Positions 1-14,600 of a stretch of DNA of 64,000 bases are shown here, in pieces (the first letter of the stretch is position 1; each line of letters begins with the position of its first letter). The notes below the pieces were generated by a model, which saw only the letters and a list, made by a program, of their open reading frames with translations, ran no database searches and was not told the DNA's origin. A program made the position numbers and the translations under genes. This DNA is from Crotalaria pallida (Eukaryota > Streptophyta > Magnoliopsida > Fabales > Fabaceae): assembly GCA_037953625.1 (NCBI GenBank), contig CM075651.1:108873001-108937000 (forward strand), read 5' to 3'.

Positions 1-1507
1 CTTATAAGTCCTAATACACATTCCTAGACCATTCTAAGCCTTTAGAGTACTCTCTTAACCATTCTACACTTGTTAGAACCTCCAATGAGTCATGATACTC
101 CCTTTATGTCCCTTGGGGATTCAAGCAATGTTTAGGATCATTCTAATGGTTCTTATAAGTCCTAATACACATTGCTAGACCATTCTAAGACTTTAGAATA
201 CTCTCTTAACCATTCTACACTTGTTAGAACCTCCAAAGAGTCATGATACTCCCTTTATGTCCCTTGGGGATTCAAACAATGTTTAGGATCTTTCTAATGG
301 TTCTTATAAGTCCTAATACACATTCCTAGACCATTCTAAGACTTTAGAATACTCTCTTAACCATTCTACACTTGTTAGAACCTCCAAGGACTCATGATAC
401 ACCCTTTACGTGCCTTGGGGCACCAAGGAGTGTTTAGGATCATTCTAATGGTTCTTATAAGTCCTAATACACATTCCTAGACCATTCTAAGCCTTTAGAA
501 TACTCTCTTAACCATTCTACACTTGTTAGAACCTCTAAGTACTCATGCTACTCCCTCTATATCCCTTGGGGACTCAAGCAATGTTTAGGATCATTCTAAT
601 GGTTCTTATAAGTCCTAATACACATTCCTATACCATTCTAAGCCTTTAGAATACTCTCTTAACCATTCTACACTTGTTAGAACCTCCAAAGAGTCATGAT
701 ACTCCCTTTATGTCCCTTGGGGATTCAAGCAATGTTTAGGATCATTCTATTGGTTCTTATATGTCCTAATACACATTCATAAACCATTCTAAGCCTTTAG
801 AGTACTCTCTTAACCATTCTACACTTGTTAGAACCTCCAAGGACTCATGCTACACCCTGTACGTCCCTTGGGTACCATGCAATGTTTAGGATCATTCTAA
901 TGGTTATTATAAGTCCTAATACACATTCCTAGACCATTCTAAGCCTTAAGAATACTCTCTTAACCATTCTACACTTGTTAGAACCTACTAGGACTTATGC
1001 TACAACCTCTACATCCCTTGGGGACTCAAGCAATGTTTAGGATCATTCTAATGGTTCTTATAAGTCCTAATACACATTCCTAGACCATTCTAACCCTTTA
1101 GAATACTCTCTTAACCATTCTACACTTGTTAGAACCTCCAATGAGTCATGATACTCCCTTTATGTCCCTTGGGGATTCAAGCAATGTTTAGGATCATTCT
1201 AATGGTTCTTATAAGTCCTAATACACATTGCTAGACCATTCTAAGACTTTAGAATACTCTCTTAACCATTCTACACTTGTTAGAACCTCCAAAGAGTCAT
1301 GATACTCCCTTTATGTCCCTTGGGGATTCAAGCAATGTTTAGGATCTTTCTAATGGTTCTTATAAGTCCTAATACACATTCCTAGACCATTCTAAGACTT
1401 TAGAATACTCTCTTAACCATTCTACACTTGTTAGAACCTCCAAGGACTCATGCTACACCCTTTACGTGCCTTGGGGCACCAAGGAGTGTTTATGATCATT
1501 CTAATGG
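1..1507 (+). repeat. 7-mer segmental duplication in satellite (1057 bp)
   Basis: The class with TCATGATACTCCCTTTATG and the class with CACCAAGGAG occur in the same order at about 92, 241 and 421 and again at 1149, 1298 and 1478. Each shift is 1057 bp, or seven monomers. The first block is therefore a partial copy of the second, displaced by seven units. Confidence 0.65.
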
Positions 1508-4182
1508 TTCTTATAAGTCCTAATACACATTCCTAGACCATTCTAAGCCTTTAGAATACTCTCTTAACCATTCTACACCTGTTAAAGCCTCCAAGGACTC
1601 ATGCTAGACCCTCTACGTCCCTTGGGGACTCAAGCATTGTTTAGGATCATTCTATTGGTTCTTATAAGTCCTAATACACATTGCTAGACCATTCTAAGCC
1701 TTCAGAGTACTCTCTAAACCATTCTACACTTGTTAGAACCTCCAAGGACTCATGCTACACCCTCTACGTCCCTTGGGGTACCATGCATTGTTTAGGATCA
1801 TTCTAATGGTTATTATAAGTCCTAATACACATTCCCAGACCATTCTAAGAATTTAGAATACTCTCTTAACCATTCTACACCTGTTAGAACCTCCAAGGAC
1901 TCATGCTACTCCCTCTATGTCCGTTGGGGACTCAAGCAATGTTTAGGATCATTCTAATGGTTCTTATAAGTCCTAATAAACATTCCTAGACCATTCTAAG
2001 CCTTTAGAATACTCTCTTAACCATTCTACACCAGTTAGAACCTCCAAGGACTCATGCTAGACCCTCTACGTTCTTTGTGGACTCAACCAATGTTTAGGAT
2101 CATTCTAATGGTTCTTATAAGTCCTAATACACATTCTGAGACCATTCTAAGCCTTTAGAGTACTCTCTTAACCATTCTACACCTGTTAGAACCTCCAAGG
2201 ACTAATGCTAGACCCTCTACGTGCCTTGGGGACTCAACCATTGTTTAGGATTATTCTAATGGTTATAATAATTCCTAATACGCATTCCTAGACCATTCTA
2301 AGCTTTAAGAATACTCTCTTAACCATTCTACACTTGTTAGAACCTCCAAGGACTCATGCTACACCCTCTATGTCCCTTGGGGTACCATGCAATATTTAAA
2401 ATCATTCTAAAGGTTCGTATATGTCCTAATACACATTCCTAGACCATTCTAAACCTTTAGAATACTCTCTTAACCATTCTACACTTGTTAGAACCTCCAA
2501 GGAATCATGCTACACCCTTTACGTGCCTTGGGGCACCAAGGAGTGTTTAGAATCATTCTAATGGTTCTTATAAGTCCTAATACACATTCCTAGACCATTC
2601 TATGCCTTTAGAATACTCTCTTAACCATTCTACACTTGTAAGAACCTCCAAGGACTCATGCTACTCCCTTTATATCCCTTGGGGACTCGAGCAATGTTTA
2701 GGATCATTCTAATGGTTCTTATAAGTCCTAATACACATTCCTAGACCATTCTATGCCTTTAGAGAACTCTCTTAACCATTCTACACTTGTTAGAACCTCC
2801 AAGGATTCATGCTACACCCTCTACATCCCTTGGGGTACCATGCAATATTTAAAATCATTCTAAAGGTTCATATATGTCTAATACACATTCCTAGACCATT
2901 CTAAGCCTTAAGAATACTCTCTTAACCATTGTACACTTGTTAGAACCTCCTAGGACTTATGCTACAACCTCTACATCCCTTGGGGACTCATGCAATGTTT
3001 AGGATCATTCTAATGGTTCTTATAAGTCGAAATACACATTCCTAGACCATTCTAAGCCTTTCGAATACTCTCTTAACCATTATACACTTGTTAGAACCTC
3101 CAAGGACTCATGCTACACCCTTTACATGCCTTGGGGCACCAAGGAGTGTTTAGGATCATTCTAATGGTTCTTATAAGTCCTAATACACATTCCTAGACCA
3201 TTCTAAGCCTTTAGAATACTCTCTTAACCATTCTACACTTGTTAGAACCTCCAAGGACTCATGCTACTCCCTCTATATCCCTTGGGGACTCAAGCAATGT
3301 TTAGGATCATTCTAATGGTTCTTATAAGTCCTAATACACATTCCTAGACCATTCTAAGCCTTTAGAATACTCTCTTAACCATTCTACACTTGTTAGAACC
3401 TCCAAAGAGTCATGATAATCCCTTTATGTCCCTTGGGGATTCAAGCAATGTTTAGGATCATTCTAATGGTTCTTATAAGTCCTAATACACATTCCTAGAC
3501 CATTCTAAGCCTTTAGAGTACTCTCTTAACCATTCTACACTTGTTAGAACCTCCAAGGGCTCATGCTACACCCTCTACATCCCTTGGGGTACCATGCAAT
3601 ATTTAAAATCATTCTAAAGGTTCATATATGTCTAATACACATTCCTAGACAATTCTAAGCCTTAAGAATACTCTCTTAACCATTCTACACTTGTTAGAAC
3701 CTCCTAGGACTTATGCTACAACCTCTACATCCCTTGGGGACTCAAGCAATGTTTAGGATCATTCTAATGGTTCTTATAAGCCCTAATACACATTCCTAGA
3801 CCATTCTAAGCCTTTAGAGTACTCTCTTAACCATTCTACACTTGTTAGAACCTCCAAGGACTCATGCTACACCCTCTACGTCCTTTGGGGTACCATGCAA
3901 TGTTTAGGATCATTCTAATGGTTATTATAAGTCCTAATACACATTCCCAGACCATTCTAAGCCTTTAGAATACTCTCTTAACCATTCTACACCTGTTAGA
4001 ACCTCTAAGGACTCATGCTACTCCCTCTATGTCCGTTGGGGACTCAAGCAATGTTTAGGATCATTCTAATGGTTCTTATAAGTCCTAATAAACATTCCTA
4101 GACCATTCTAAGCCTTTAGAATACTCTCTTAACCATTCTACAACTGTTAGAACCTCCAAGGACTCATGCTAGACCCTCTACG

Positions 4183-7100
4183 TTCTTTGTGGACTCAACC
4201 AATGTTTAGGATCATTCTAATGGTTCTTATAATTCCTAATACACATTCCGAGACCATTCTAATCCTTTAGAGTACTCTCTTAACCATTCTACACTTGTTA
4301 GAACCTCCAAGGACTCATGCTACACCCTTTACGTGCATTGGGGCACCAAGGAGTATTTAGGATCATTCTAAAGGTTCGTATATGTCCTAATACACATTCC
4401 TAGACCATTGTAAGTCTTTAGAATACTCTCTTAACCATTCTACACTTGTTAGAACCTCCAAGGACTCATGCTACACCCTTTACGTGCCTTGGGGCACCAA
4501 GGAGTGTTTATGATCATTCTAATGGTTCTTATAAGTCCTAATACACATTCCTAGACCATTCTAAGCCTTTAGAATACTCTCTTAACCATTCTACACCTGT
4601 TAAAGCCTCCAAGGACTCATGCTAGACCCTCTACGTCCCTTGGGGACTCGAGCATTGTTTAGGATAATTCTATTGGTTCTTATAAGTCCTAATACACATT
4701 GCTAGACCATTCTAAGCCTTTAGAGTACTCTCTAAACCATTCTACACTTGTTAGAACCTCCAAGGGCTCATGCTACACCCTCTACATCCCTTGGGGTACC
4801 ATGCAATATTTAAAATCATTCTAAAGGTTAATATATGTCTAATGCACATTCCTAGACAATTCTAAGCCTTAAGAATACTCTCTTAACCATTCTACACTTG
4901 TTAGAACCTCCTAGGACTTATGCTACAACCTCTACATCCCTTGGGGACTCAAGCAATGTTTAGGATCATTCTAATGGTTCTTATAAGTCGAAATACACAT
5001 TCCTAGACCATTCTAAGCCTTTCGAATACTCTCTTAACCATTCTACACTTGTTAGAACCTCCAAGGACTCATGCTACACCCTTTACGTGCCTTGGGGAAC
5101 CAAGGAGTGTTTAGGATCATTATAATGGTTCTTATAAATCCTAATACACATTCCTAGACCATTCTAAGCCTTTAGAATACTTTCTAAACCATTCTACACC
5201 TGTTAGAACCTCCAAGGACTCATGCTACTCCCTCTATGTCCGTTGGGGACTCAAGCAATGTTTAGGATCATTCTAATGGTTCTTATAATTCCTAATAAAC
5301 ATTCCTAGACCATTCTAAGCCTTTAGAATACTCTCTTAACCATTCTACACCTGTTAGAACCTCCAAGGACTCATGCTAGACCCTCTACGTTCTTTGTGGA
5401 CTCAACCAATGTTTAGGATCATTCTAATGGTTCTTATAAGTCCTAATACACATTCCAAGACCATTCTAAGCCTTTAGAGTACTCTCTTAACCATTCTACA
5501 CTTGTTAGAACCTCCAAGGACTCATGCTACACCCTTTACGTGCCTTGGGGCACCAAGGAGTGTTTAGGATCATTCTAAAGGTTCGTATATGTCCTAATAC
5601 ACATTCCTAGACCATTCTAAGCCTTTCGAATACTCTCTTAACCATTCTACACTTGTTAGAACCTCCAAGGACACATGCTACACCCTTTACGTGCCTTGGG
5701 GCACCAAGGAGTGTTTAGGATCATTCTAATGGTTCTTATAAGTCCTAATACACATTCCTAGACCATTCTAAGCCTTTAGAATACTCTCTTAATCATTCTA
5801 CACCTGTTAAAACCTCCAAGGACTCATGCTAGACCCTCTACGTCCCTTGGGGACTCAAGCGTTGTTTAGGATCATTCTATTGGTTCTTATAAGTCCTAAT
5901 ACACATTGCTAGACCATTCTAAGCCTTTAGAGTACTCTCTAAACCATTCTACACTTGTTAGAACCTCCAAGGACTCATGCTACACCCTCTACGTCCCTTG
6001 GGGTACCATGCAATGTTTAGGATCATTCTAATGGTTATTATAAGTCCTAATACACATTCCCAGACCATTCTAAGCCTTTAGAATACTCTCTTAACCATTC
6101 TACACCTGTTAGAACCTCCAAGGACTCATGCTACTCCCTCTATGTCCGTTGAGGACTCAAGCAATGTTTAGGATCATTCTAATGGTTCTTATAAGTCCTA
6201 ATAAACATTCCTAGACCATTCTAAGCCTTTAGAATACTCTCTTAACCATTCTACAACTGTTAGAACCTCCAAGGACTCATGCTAGACCCTCTACGTTCTT
6301 TGTGGACTCAACCAATGTTTATGATCATTCTAATGGTTCTTGTAAGTCCTAATACACATTCCAAGACCATTCTAAGCCTTTAGAGTACTCTCTTAACCAT
6401 TCTACACTTGTTAGAACCTCCAAGGACTCATGCTACACCCTTTACGTGCCTTGGGGCACCAAGGAGTGTTTAGGATCATTCTAAAGGTTCGTATATGTCC
6501 TAATACACATTCCTAGACCATTCTAAGCCTTTCGAATACTCTCTTAACCATTCTACACTTGTTAGAACCTCCAAGGACTCATGCTACACCCTTTACGTGC
6601 CTTGGGGCACCAAGGAGTGTTTAGGATCATTCTAATGGTTCTTATAAGTCCTAATACACATTCCTAGACCATTCTAAGCCTTTAGAATACTCTCTTAATC
6701 ATTCTACACCTGTTACAACCTCCAAGGACTCATGCTAGACCCTCTACGTCCCTTGGGGACTCAAGCATTGTTTAGGATCATTCTATTGGTTCTTATAAGT
6801 CCTAATACACATTGCTAGACCATTCTAAGCCTTTAGAGTACTCTCTAAACCATTCTACACTTGTTAGAACCTCCAAGGACTCATGCTACACCCTCTACGT
6901 CCCTTGCGGTACCATGCAATGTTTAGGATCATTCTAATGGTTATTATAAGTCCTAATACACATTCCCAGACCATTCTAAGCCTTTAGAATACTCTCTTAA
7001 CCATTCTACACCTGTTAGAACCTCCAAGGACTCATGCTACTCCCTCTATGTCCGTTGAGGACTCAAGCAATGTTTAGGATCTTTCTAATGGTTCTTATAA

Positions 7101-10100
7101 GTCCTAATAAACATTCCTAGACCATTCTAAGCCTTTAGAATACTCTCTTAACCATTCTACAACTGTTAGAACCTCCAAGGACTCATGCTAGACCCTCTAC
7201 GTTCTTTGTGGACTCAACCAATGTTTAGGATCATTCTAATGGTTCTTATAAGTCCTAATACACATTCCAAGACCATTCTAAGCATTTAGAGTACTCTCTT
7301 AACCATTCTGCACTTGATAGAACCTCCAAGGACTCATGCTACACCCTTTACGTGCCTTGGGGCACCAAGGAGTGTTTAGGATCATTCTAAAGGTTCGTAT
7401 ATGTCCTAATACACATTCCTAGACCATTCTAAGCCTTTCGAATACTCTCTTAACCATTCTACACATGTTAGAACCTCCAAGGACTCATGCTACACCCTTT
7501 ACGTGCCTTGGGGCACCAAGGAGTGTTTAGGATCATTCTAATGGTTCTTATAAGTCCTAATACACATTCCTAGACCATTCTAAGCCTTTAGAATACTCTC
7601 TTAATCATTCTACACCTATTACAACCTCCAAGGACTCATGCTAGACCCTCTACGTCCCTTGGGGACTCAAGCATTGTTTAGGATCATTCTATTGGTTCTT
7701 ATAAGTCCTAATACACATTGCTAGACCATTCTAAGCCTTTAGAGTACTCTCTAAACCATTCTACACTTGTTAGAACCTCCAAGGACTCATGCTACACCCT
7801 CTACATCCCTTGGGGTACCATGCAATGTTTAGGAGCATTCTAATGGTTATTATAAGTCCTAATACACATTCCCAGACCATTCTAAGCCTTTAGAATACTC
7901 TCTTAACCATTCTACACCTGTTAGAACCTCCAAGGACTCATGCTACTCCCTCTATGTCCGTTGGGGACTCAAGCAATGTTTAGGATCATTCTAATGGTTC
8001 TTATAAGTCTTAATAAACATTCCTAGACCATTCTAAGCCTGTAGAATACTCTCTTAACCATTCTACACCTGTTAGAACCTCCAAGGACTCATGCTAGACC
8101 CTCTACGTCCTTTGTGGACTCAACCAATGTTTAGGATCATTCTAATGGTTCTTATAAGTCCTAATACACATTCTGAGACCATTCTAAGCCTTTAGAGTAC
8201 TCTCTTAACCATTCTACACTTGTTAGAACCTCCAAGGACTCATGCTACACCCTTTACGTGCCTTGGGGCACCAAGGAGTGTTTAGGATCATCCTAAAGTT
8301 TCGTATATGTCCTAATACACATTACTAGACCATTCTAAGTCTTTAGAATACTCTCTTAACCATTCTACACTTGTTAGAACCACCAAGGACTCATGCTACA
8401 CCCTTTACGTGCCTTGGGGCACCAAGGAGTGTTTAGGATCATTCTAATGGTTCTTATAAGTCCTAATACACATTCTTAGACCATTCTAAGCCTTTAGAAT
8501 ACTCTCTTAACCATTCTACACCTGTTAAAACCTCCAAGGACTCATGCTAGACCCTCTACGTCCCTCCGGGACTCAAGCATTGTTTAGGATCATTCTATTG
8601 GTTCTTATAAGTCCTAATACACATTGCTAGACCATTCTAAGCCTTTAGAGTACTCTCTAAACCATTCTACACTTGTTAGAACCTCCAAGGACTCATGCTA
8701 CACCCTCTACGTCCCTTGGGGTACCATGCAATGTTTAGGATCATTCTAATGGTTATTATAAGTCCTAATACACATTCCCAGACCATTCTAAGCCTTTAGA
8801 ATACTCTCTTAACCATTCTACACCTGTTAGAACCTCCAAGGACTCATGCTACTCCCTCTATGTCCGTTGAGGACTCAAGCAATGTTTAGGATCATTCTAA
8901 TGGTTCTTATAAGTCCTAATAAACATTCCTAGACCATTCTAAGCCTTTAGAATACTCTATTAACCATTCTACAACTGTTAGAACCTCCAAGGACTCATGC
9001 TAGACCCTCTACGTTCTTTGTGGACTCAACCAATGTTTAGGATAATTCTAATGGTTCTTATAAGTCCTAATACACATTCCAAGACCATTCTAAGCCTTTA
9101 GAGTACTCTCTTAACCATTCTACACTTGTTAGAACCTCCAAGGACTCATGCTACACCCTTTACGTGCCTTGGGGCACCAAGGAGTGTTTAGGATCATCCT
9201 AAAGTTTCGTATATGTCCTAATACACATTCCTAGACCATTCTAAGTCTTTAGAATACTCTCTTAACCATTCTACACTTGTTAGAACCACCAAGGACTCAT
9301 GCTACACCCTTTACGTGCCTTGGGGCAACAAGGAGTGTTTAGGATCATTCTAATGGTTCTTATAAGTCCTAATACACATTCCTAGACCATTCTAAGCCTT
9401 TAGAATACTCTCTTAATCATTCTACACCTGTTAAAACCTCCAAGGACTCATGCTAGACCCTCTACGTCCCTTGGGGACTCAAGCATTGTTTAGGATCATT
9501 CTATTGGTTCTTATAAGTCCTAATACACATTGCTAGACCATTCTAAGCCTTTAGAGTACTCTCTAAACCATTCTACACTTGTTAGAACCTCCAAGGACTC
9601 ATGCTACACCCTCTACGTCCCTTGGGGTACCATGCAATGTTTAGGATAATTCTAATGGTTATTATAAGTCCTAATACACATTCCCAGACCATTCTAAGCC
9701 TTTAGAATACTCTCTCAACCATTCTACACCTGTTAGAACCTCCAAGGACTCATGCTACTCCCTCTATGTCCGTTGGGGACTCAAGCAATGTTTAGGATCA
9801 TTCTAATGGTTCTTATAAGTCCTAATACACATTCCTAGACCATTCTAAGCCTTTAGAATACTCTCTTAACCATTCTACACCTGTTAGAACCTCCAAGGAC
9901 TCATGCTAGACCCTCTACGTTCTTTGTGGAATCAACCAATGTTTAGGATCATTCTAATGGTTCTTATAAGTCCTAATACACATTCCGAGACCATTCTAAG
10001 CCTTTAGAATACTCTCTTAACCATTCTACACCTGTTAAAACCTCCAAGGACTCATGCTAGACCCTCTACGTCCCTTGGGGACTCAAGCATTGTTTAGGAT

Positions 10101-11430
10101 CATTCTATTGGTTCTTATAAGTCCTAATACACATTGCTAGACCATTCTAAGCCTTTAGAGTACTCTCTAAACCATTCTACACTTGTTAGAACCTCCCAGG
10201 ACTCATGCTACACCCTCTACGTCCCTTGGGGTACCATGCAATGTTTAGGATCATTCTAATGGTTATTATAAGTCCTAATACACATTCCCAGACCATTTTA
10301 AGCCATTAGAATACTCTCTTAACCATTCTACACCTGTTAGAACCTCCAAGGACTCATGCTAGACCCTCTACGTTCTTTGTGGACTCAACCAATGTTTAGG
10401 ATCATTCTAATGGTTCTTATAAGTCCTAATACACATTCAGAGACCATTCTAAGCCTTTAGAGTACTCTCTGAACCATTCTACACTTGTAAGAACCCCCAA
10501 GGAGTCATGCTACACCCTTTACGTGCCTTGGGGCACCAAGGAGTGTTTAGGATCATTCTAAAGGTTCGTATATGTCCTAATACACATTCCTAGACCATTC
10601 TAAGTCTTTAGAATACTCTCTTAACCATTCTACACTTGTTAGAACCTCCAAGGACTCATGCTACACCCTTTACGTGCCTTGGGCACCAAGGAGTGTTTAG
10701 GATCATTCCAAAGGTTCTTATAAGTCCTAATACACATTCCTAGACCATTCTAAGCCTTTAGAATACTCTCTCAACCATTCTACACCTGTTAGAACCTCCA
10801 AGGACTCATGCTAGACCCTCTACGTTCTTTGTGGAATCAACCAATGTTTAGGATCATTCTAATGGTTCTTATAAGTCCTAATACACATTCCGAGACCATT
10901 CTAAGCCTTTAGAATACTCTCTTAACCATTCTACACCTGTTAAAACCTCCAAGGACTCATGCTAGACCCTCTACGTCCCTTGGGGACTCAAGCATTGTTT
11001 AGGATCATTCTATTGGTTCTTATAAGTCCTAATACACATTGCTAGACCATTCTAAGCCTTTAGAGTACTCTCTAAACCATTCTACACTTGTTAGAACCTC
11101 CCAGGACTCATGCTACACCCTCTACGTCCCTTGGGGTACCATGCAATGTTTAGGATCATTCTAATGGTTATTATAAGTCCTAATACACATTCCCAGACCA
11201 TTTTAAGCCTTTAGAATACTCTCTTAACCATTCTACACCTGTTAGAACCTCCAAGGACTCATGCTAGACCCTCTACGTTCTTTGTGGACTCAACCAATGT
11301 TTAGGATCATTCTAATGGTTCTTATAAGTCCTAATACACATTCAGAGACCATTCTAAGCCTTTAGAGTACTCTCTTAACCATTCTACACTTGTTAGAACC
11401 TCCAAGGACTCATGCTACACCCTTTACGTG
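4183..11430 (+). repeat. 6-mer higher-order repeat domain (906 bp)
   Basis: The diagnostic variant TTCTTTGTGGACTCAACC (one copy reads TCCTTTGTGG) lies at 5390, 6296, 7202, 8108, 9014 and 9920, a constant spacing of 906 bp (6 x 151). It continues at 10825, and a parallel set at 10373 and 11279 keeps the same 906-bp step. The other classes keep their order inside each unit: CACCAAGGAG with AAAGGTTCGTATATG, then CACCAAGGAG with AATGGTTCTTATAAG, then TCAAGCATTG, GGTACCATGCAATG and CGTTG(A/G)GGACTC. This is a homogenised six-monomer unit repeated about seven times. Confidence 0.8.
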
Positions 11431-12879
11431 CCTTGGGCACCAAGGAGTGTTTAGGATCATTCTAAAGGTTCGTATATGTCCTAATACACATTCCTAGACC
11501 ATTCTAAGTCTTTAGAATACTCTCTTAACCATTCTACACTTGTTAGAACCTCCAAGGACTCATGCTACACCCTTTACGTGCCTTGGGGCAACAAGGAGTG
11601 TTTAGGATCATTCTAATGGTTCTTATAAGTCCTAATACACATTCCTAGACCATTCTAAACCTTTAGAATACTCTCTTAACCTTTCTACACCTGTTAGAAC
11701 CTCCAAGGACTCATGCTAGACCCTCTACGTCCCTTGGGGACTCAACCATTGTTTAGGATTATTCTAATGGTTATAATAATTCCTAATACACATTCCTAGA
11801 CCATTCTAAGCCTTTAGAATACTCTCTTAACCATTCTACACTTGTTAGAACCTCCAAGGACTCATGCTACACCTTCTACGTCCCTTGGGGTACCATGCAA
11901 TATTTAAAATCATTCTAAAGGTTCGTATATGTCGTAATACAGATTCCTAGACCATTCTAAACCTTTAGAAAACTCTCTTAACCATTCTACACTTGTTAGA
12001 ACCTCCAAGGACTCATGCTACACCCTTTACGTGCCTTGGGGCACGAAGGAGTGTTTAGGATCATTCTAATGGTTCTTATAAGTCCTAATACACATTCCTA
12101 GACCATTCTAAGCCTTTAGAATACTCTCTTAACCATTCTACACTTGTTAGAACCTCCAAGGACTCATGCTACTCCCTCTATGTCCCTTGGGGACTCAAGC
12201 AATGTTTAGGATCATTCTAATGGTTCTTATAAGTCCTAATAACACATTCCTAGACCATTCTAAACCATTAGAATACTCTCTTAACCATTCTACACTTGTT
12301 AGAACCTCCAAAGAGTCATAATACTCCCTTTATGTCCCTTGGGGATTCAAGCAAAGTTTAGGATCATTCTATTGGTTCTTATAAGTCCTAATACACATTC
12401 CTAGACCATTCTAAGCCTTTAGAGTACTCTCTTAACCATTCTACACTTGTTAGAACCTCCAAGGACTCATGCTACACCCTCTACATCCCTTGGGGTACCA
12501 TGCAATATTTGAAATCATTCTAAAGGTTCATATATGTCTAATACACATTCCTAGACCATTCTAAGCCTTAAGAATACTCTCTTAACCATTATACACTAGT
12601 TAGAACCTCCTAGGACTTATGCTACAACCTCTACATCCCTTGGGGACTCAAGCAATGTTTAGGATCATTCTAATGGTTCTTATAAGTCGAAATACACATT
12701 CCTAGACCATTCTAAGCCTTTCGAATACTCTCTTAACCATTCTACACTTGTTAGAACCTCCAGGGACTCATGCTACACCCTTTACGTGCCTTGGGGCACG
12801 AAGGAGTGTTTAGGATCATTCTAATGGTTCTTATAAGTCCTAATACACATTCCTAGACCATTCTAAGCCTTTAGAATAC

Positions 12880-14600
12880 TCTCTTAACCATTCTACACTT
12901 GTTAGAACCTCCAAGGACTCATGCTACACCCTCTACGTCCCTTGGGGTACCATGCAATGTTTAGGATCATTCTAAAGGTTCGTATATGTCCTAATACACA
13001 TTCCTAGACCATTTTAAGACTTTAGAATACTCTCTTAACCATTCTGCACTTGTTAGAACCTCCAAGGACTTATGCTACAACCTCTAAATCCCTTGGGGAC
13101 TCAAGCAATGTTTAGGATCATTCTAATGGTTCTTATAAGTCCTAATACACATTCCTAGACCATTCTAAGCCTTTAGAATACTCTCTTAACCATTTTACAC
13201 TTGTTAGAACCTCCAAGGACTCATGCTACACCCTTTACGTGCCTTGGGGCACCAAGGAGTGTTTAGGATCATTCTAATGGTTCTTATAAGTCCTAATACA
13301 CATTTCTAGACCATTCTAAGCCTTTAGAATACTCTCTTAACCATTTTACACTTGTTAGAACCTTCAAGGACTCATGCTACACCCTCTACGTCCCTTGGGG
13401 TACCATGCAATGTTTAGGATCATTCTAATGGTTATTATAAGTCCTAATACACATTCCCAGACCATTCTAAGCCTTTAGAGTACTCTCTTAACCATTCTAC
13501 ACTTGTTAGAACCTCCAAGGACTCATGCTACACCCTCTACATCCCTTGGGGTACCATGCAATATTTAAAATCATTCTAAAGGTTCATATATGTCTAATAC
13601 ACATTCCTAGACCATTCTAAGCCTTAAGAATACTCTCTTAACCATTATACACTAGTTAGAACCTCCTAGGACTTATGCTACAACCTCTACGTCCCTTGGG
13701 GACTCAAGCATTGTTTAGGTTCATTCTATTGGTTCTTATAAGTCCTAATACACATTGCTAGACCATTCTAAGCCTTTAGAGTACTCTCTAAACCATTCTA
13801 CACTTGTTAGAACCTCCAAGGACTCATGCTACACCCTCTACGTCCCTTGGGGTACCTTGCAATGTTTAGGATCATTCTAATGGTTATTATAAGTCCTAAT
13901 ACACATTCGTAGACCATTCTAAGCCTTTAGAATACTCTCTTAACCATTCTACACTTGTTAGAACCTCCAAGGACTCATGCTACACCCTCTACGTCCCTTG
14001 GGGTACCATGCAATGTTTAGGATCATTCTAAAGGTTCGTATATGTCCTAATACACATTCCTAGACCATTTTAAGACTTTAGAATACTCTCTTAACCATTC
14101 TTCACTTGTTAGAACCTCCAAGGACTTATGCTACAACCTCTAAATCCCTTGGGGACTCAAGCAATGTTTAGGATCATTCTAATGGTTCTTATAAGTCCTA
14201 ATACACATTCCTAGACCATTCTAAGCCTTTAGAATACTCTCTTAACCATTTTACACTTGTTAGAACCTCCAAGGACTCATGCTACACCCTTTACGTGCCT
14301 TGGGGCACCAAGGAGTGTTTAGGATCATTCTAATTGTTCTTATAAGTCCTAATACACATTTCTAGACCATTCTAAGCCTTTAGAATACTCTCTTAACCAT
14401 TTTACACTTGTTAGAACCTTCAAGGACTCATGCTACACCCTCTACGTCCCTTGGGGTACCATGCAATGTTTAGGATCATTCTAATGGTTATTATAAGTCC
14501 TAATACACATTCCCAGACCATTCTAAGCCTTTAGAATACTCTCTTAACCATTCTACACCTGTTAAAACCTCCAAGGACTCATGCTAGACCCTCTGTGTTC
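12880..14600 (+). repeat. 7-mer satellite duplication (about 1056 bp)
   Basis: The variant CCTCTAAATCCC occurs at about 13082 and 14138, and CATTTTACAC at 13191 and 14247, both shifted 1056 bp (seven monomers less one base). The surrounding monomer classes keep the same order in both copies. Confidence 0.6.
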
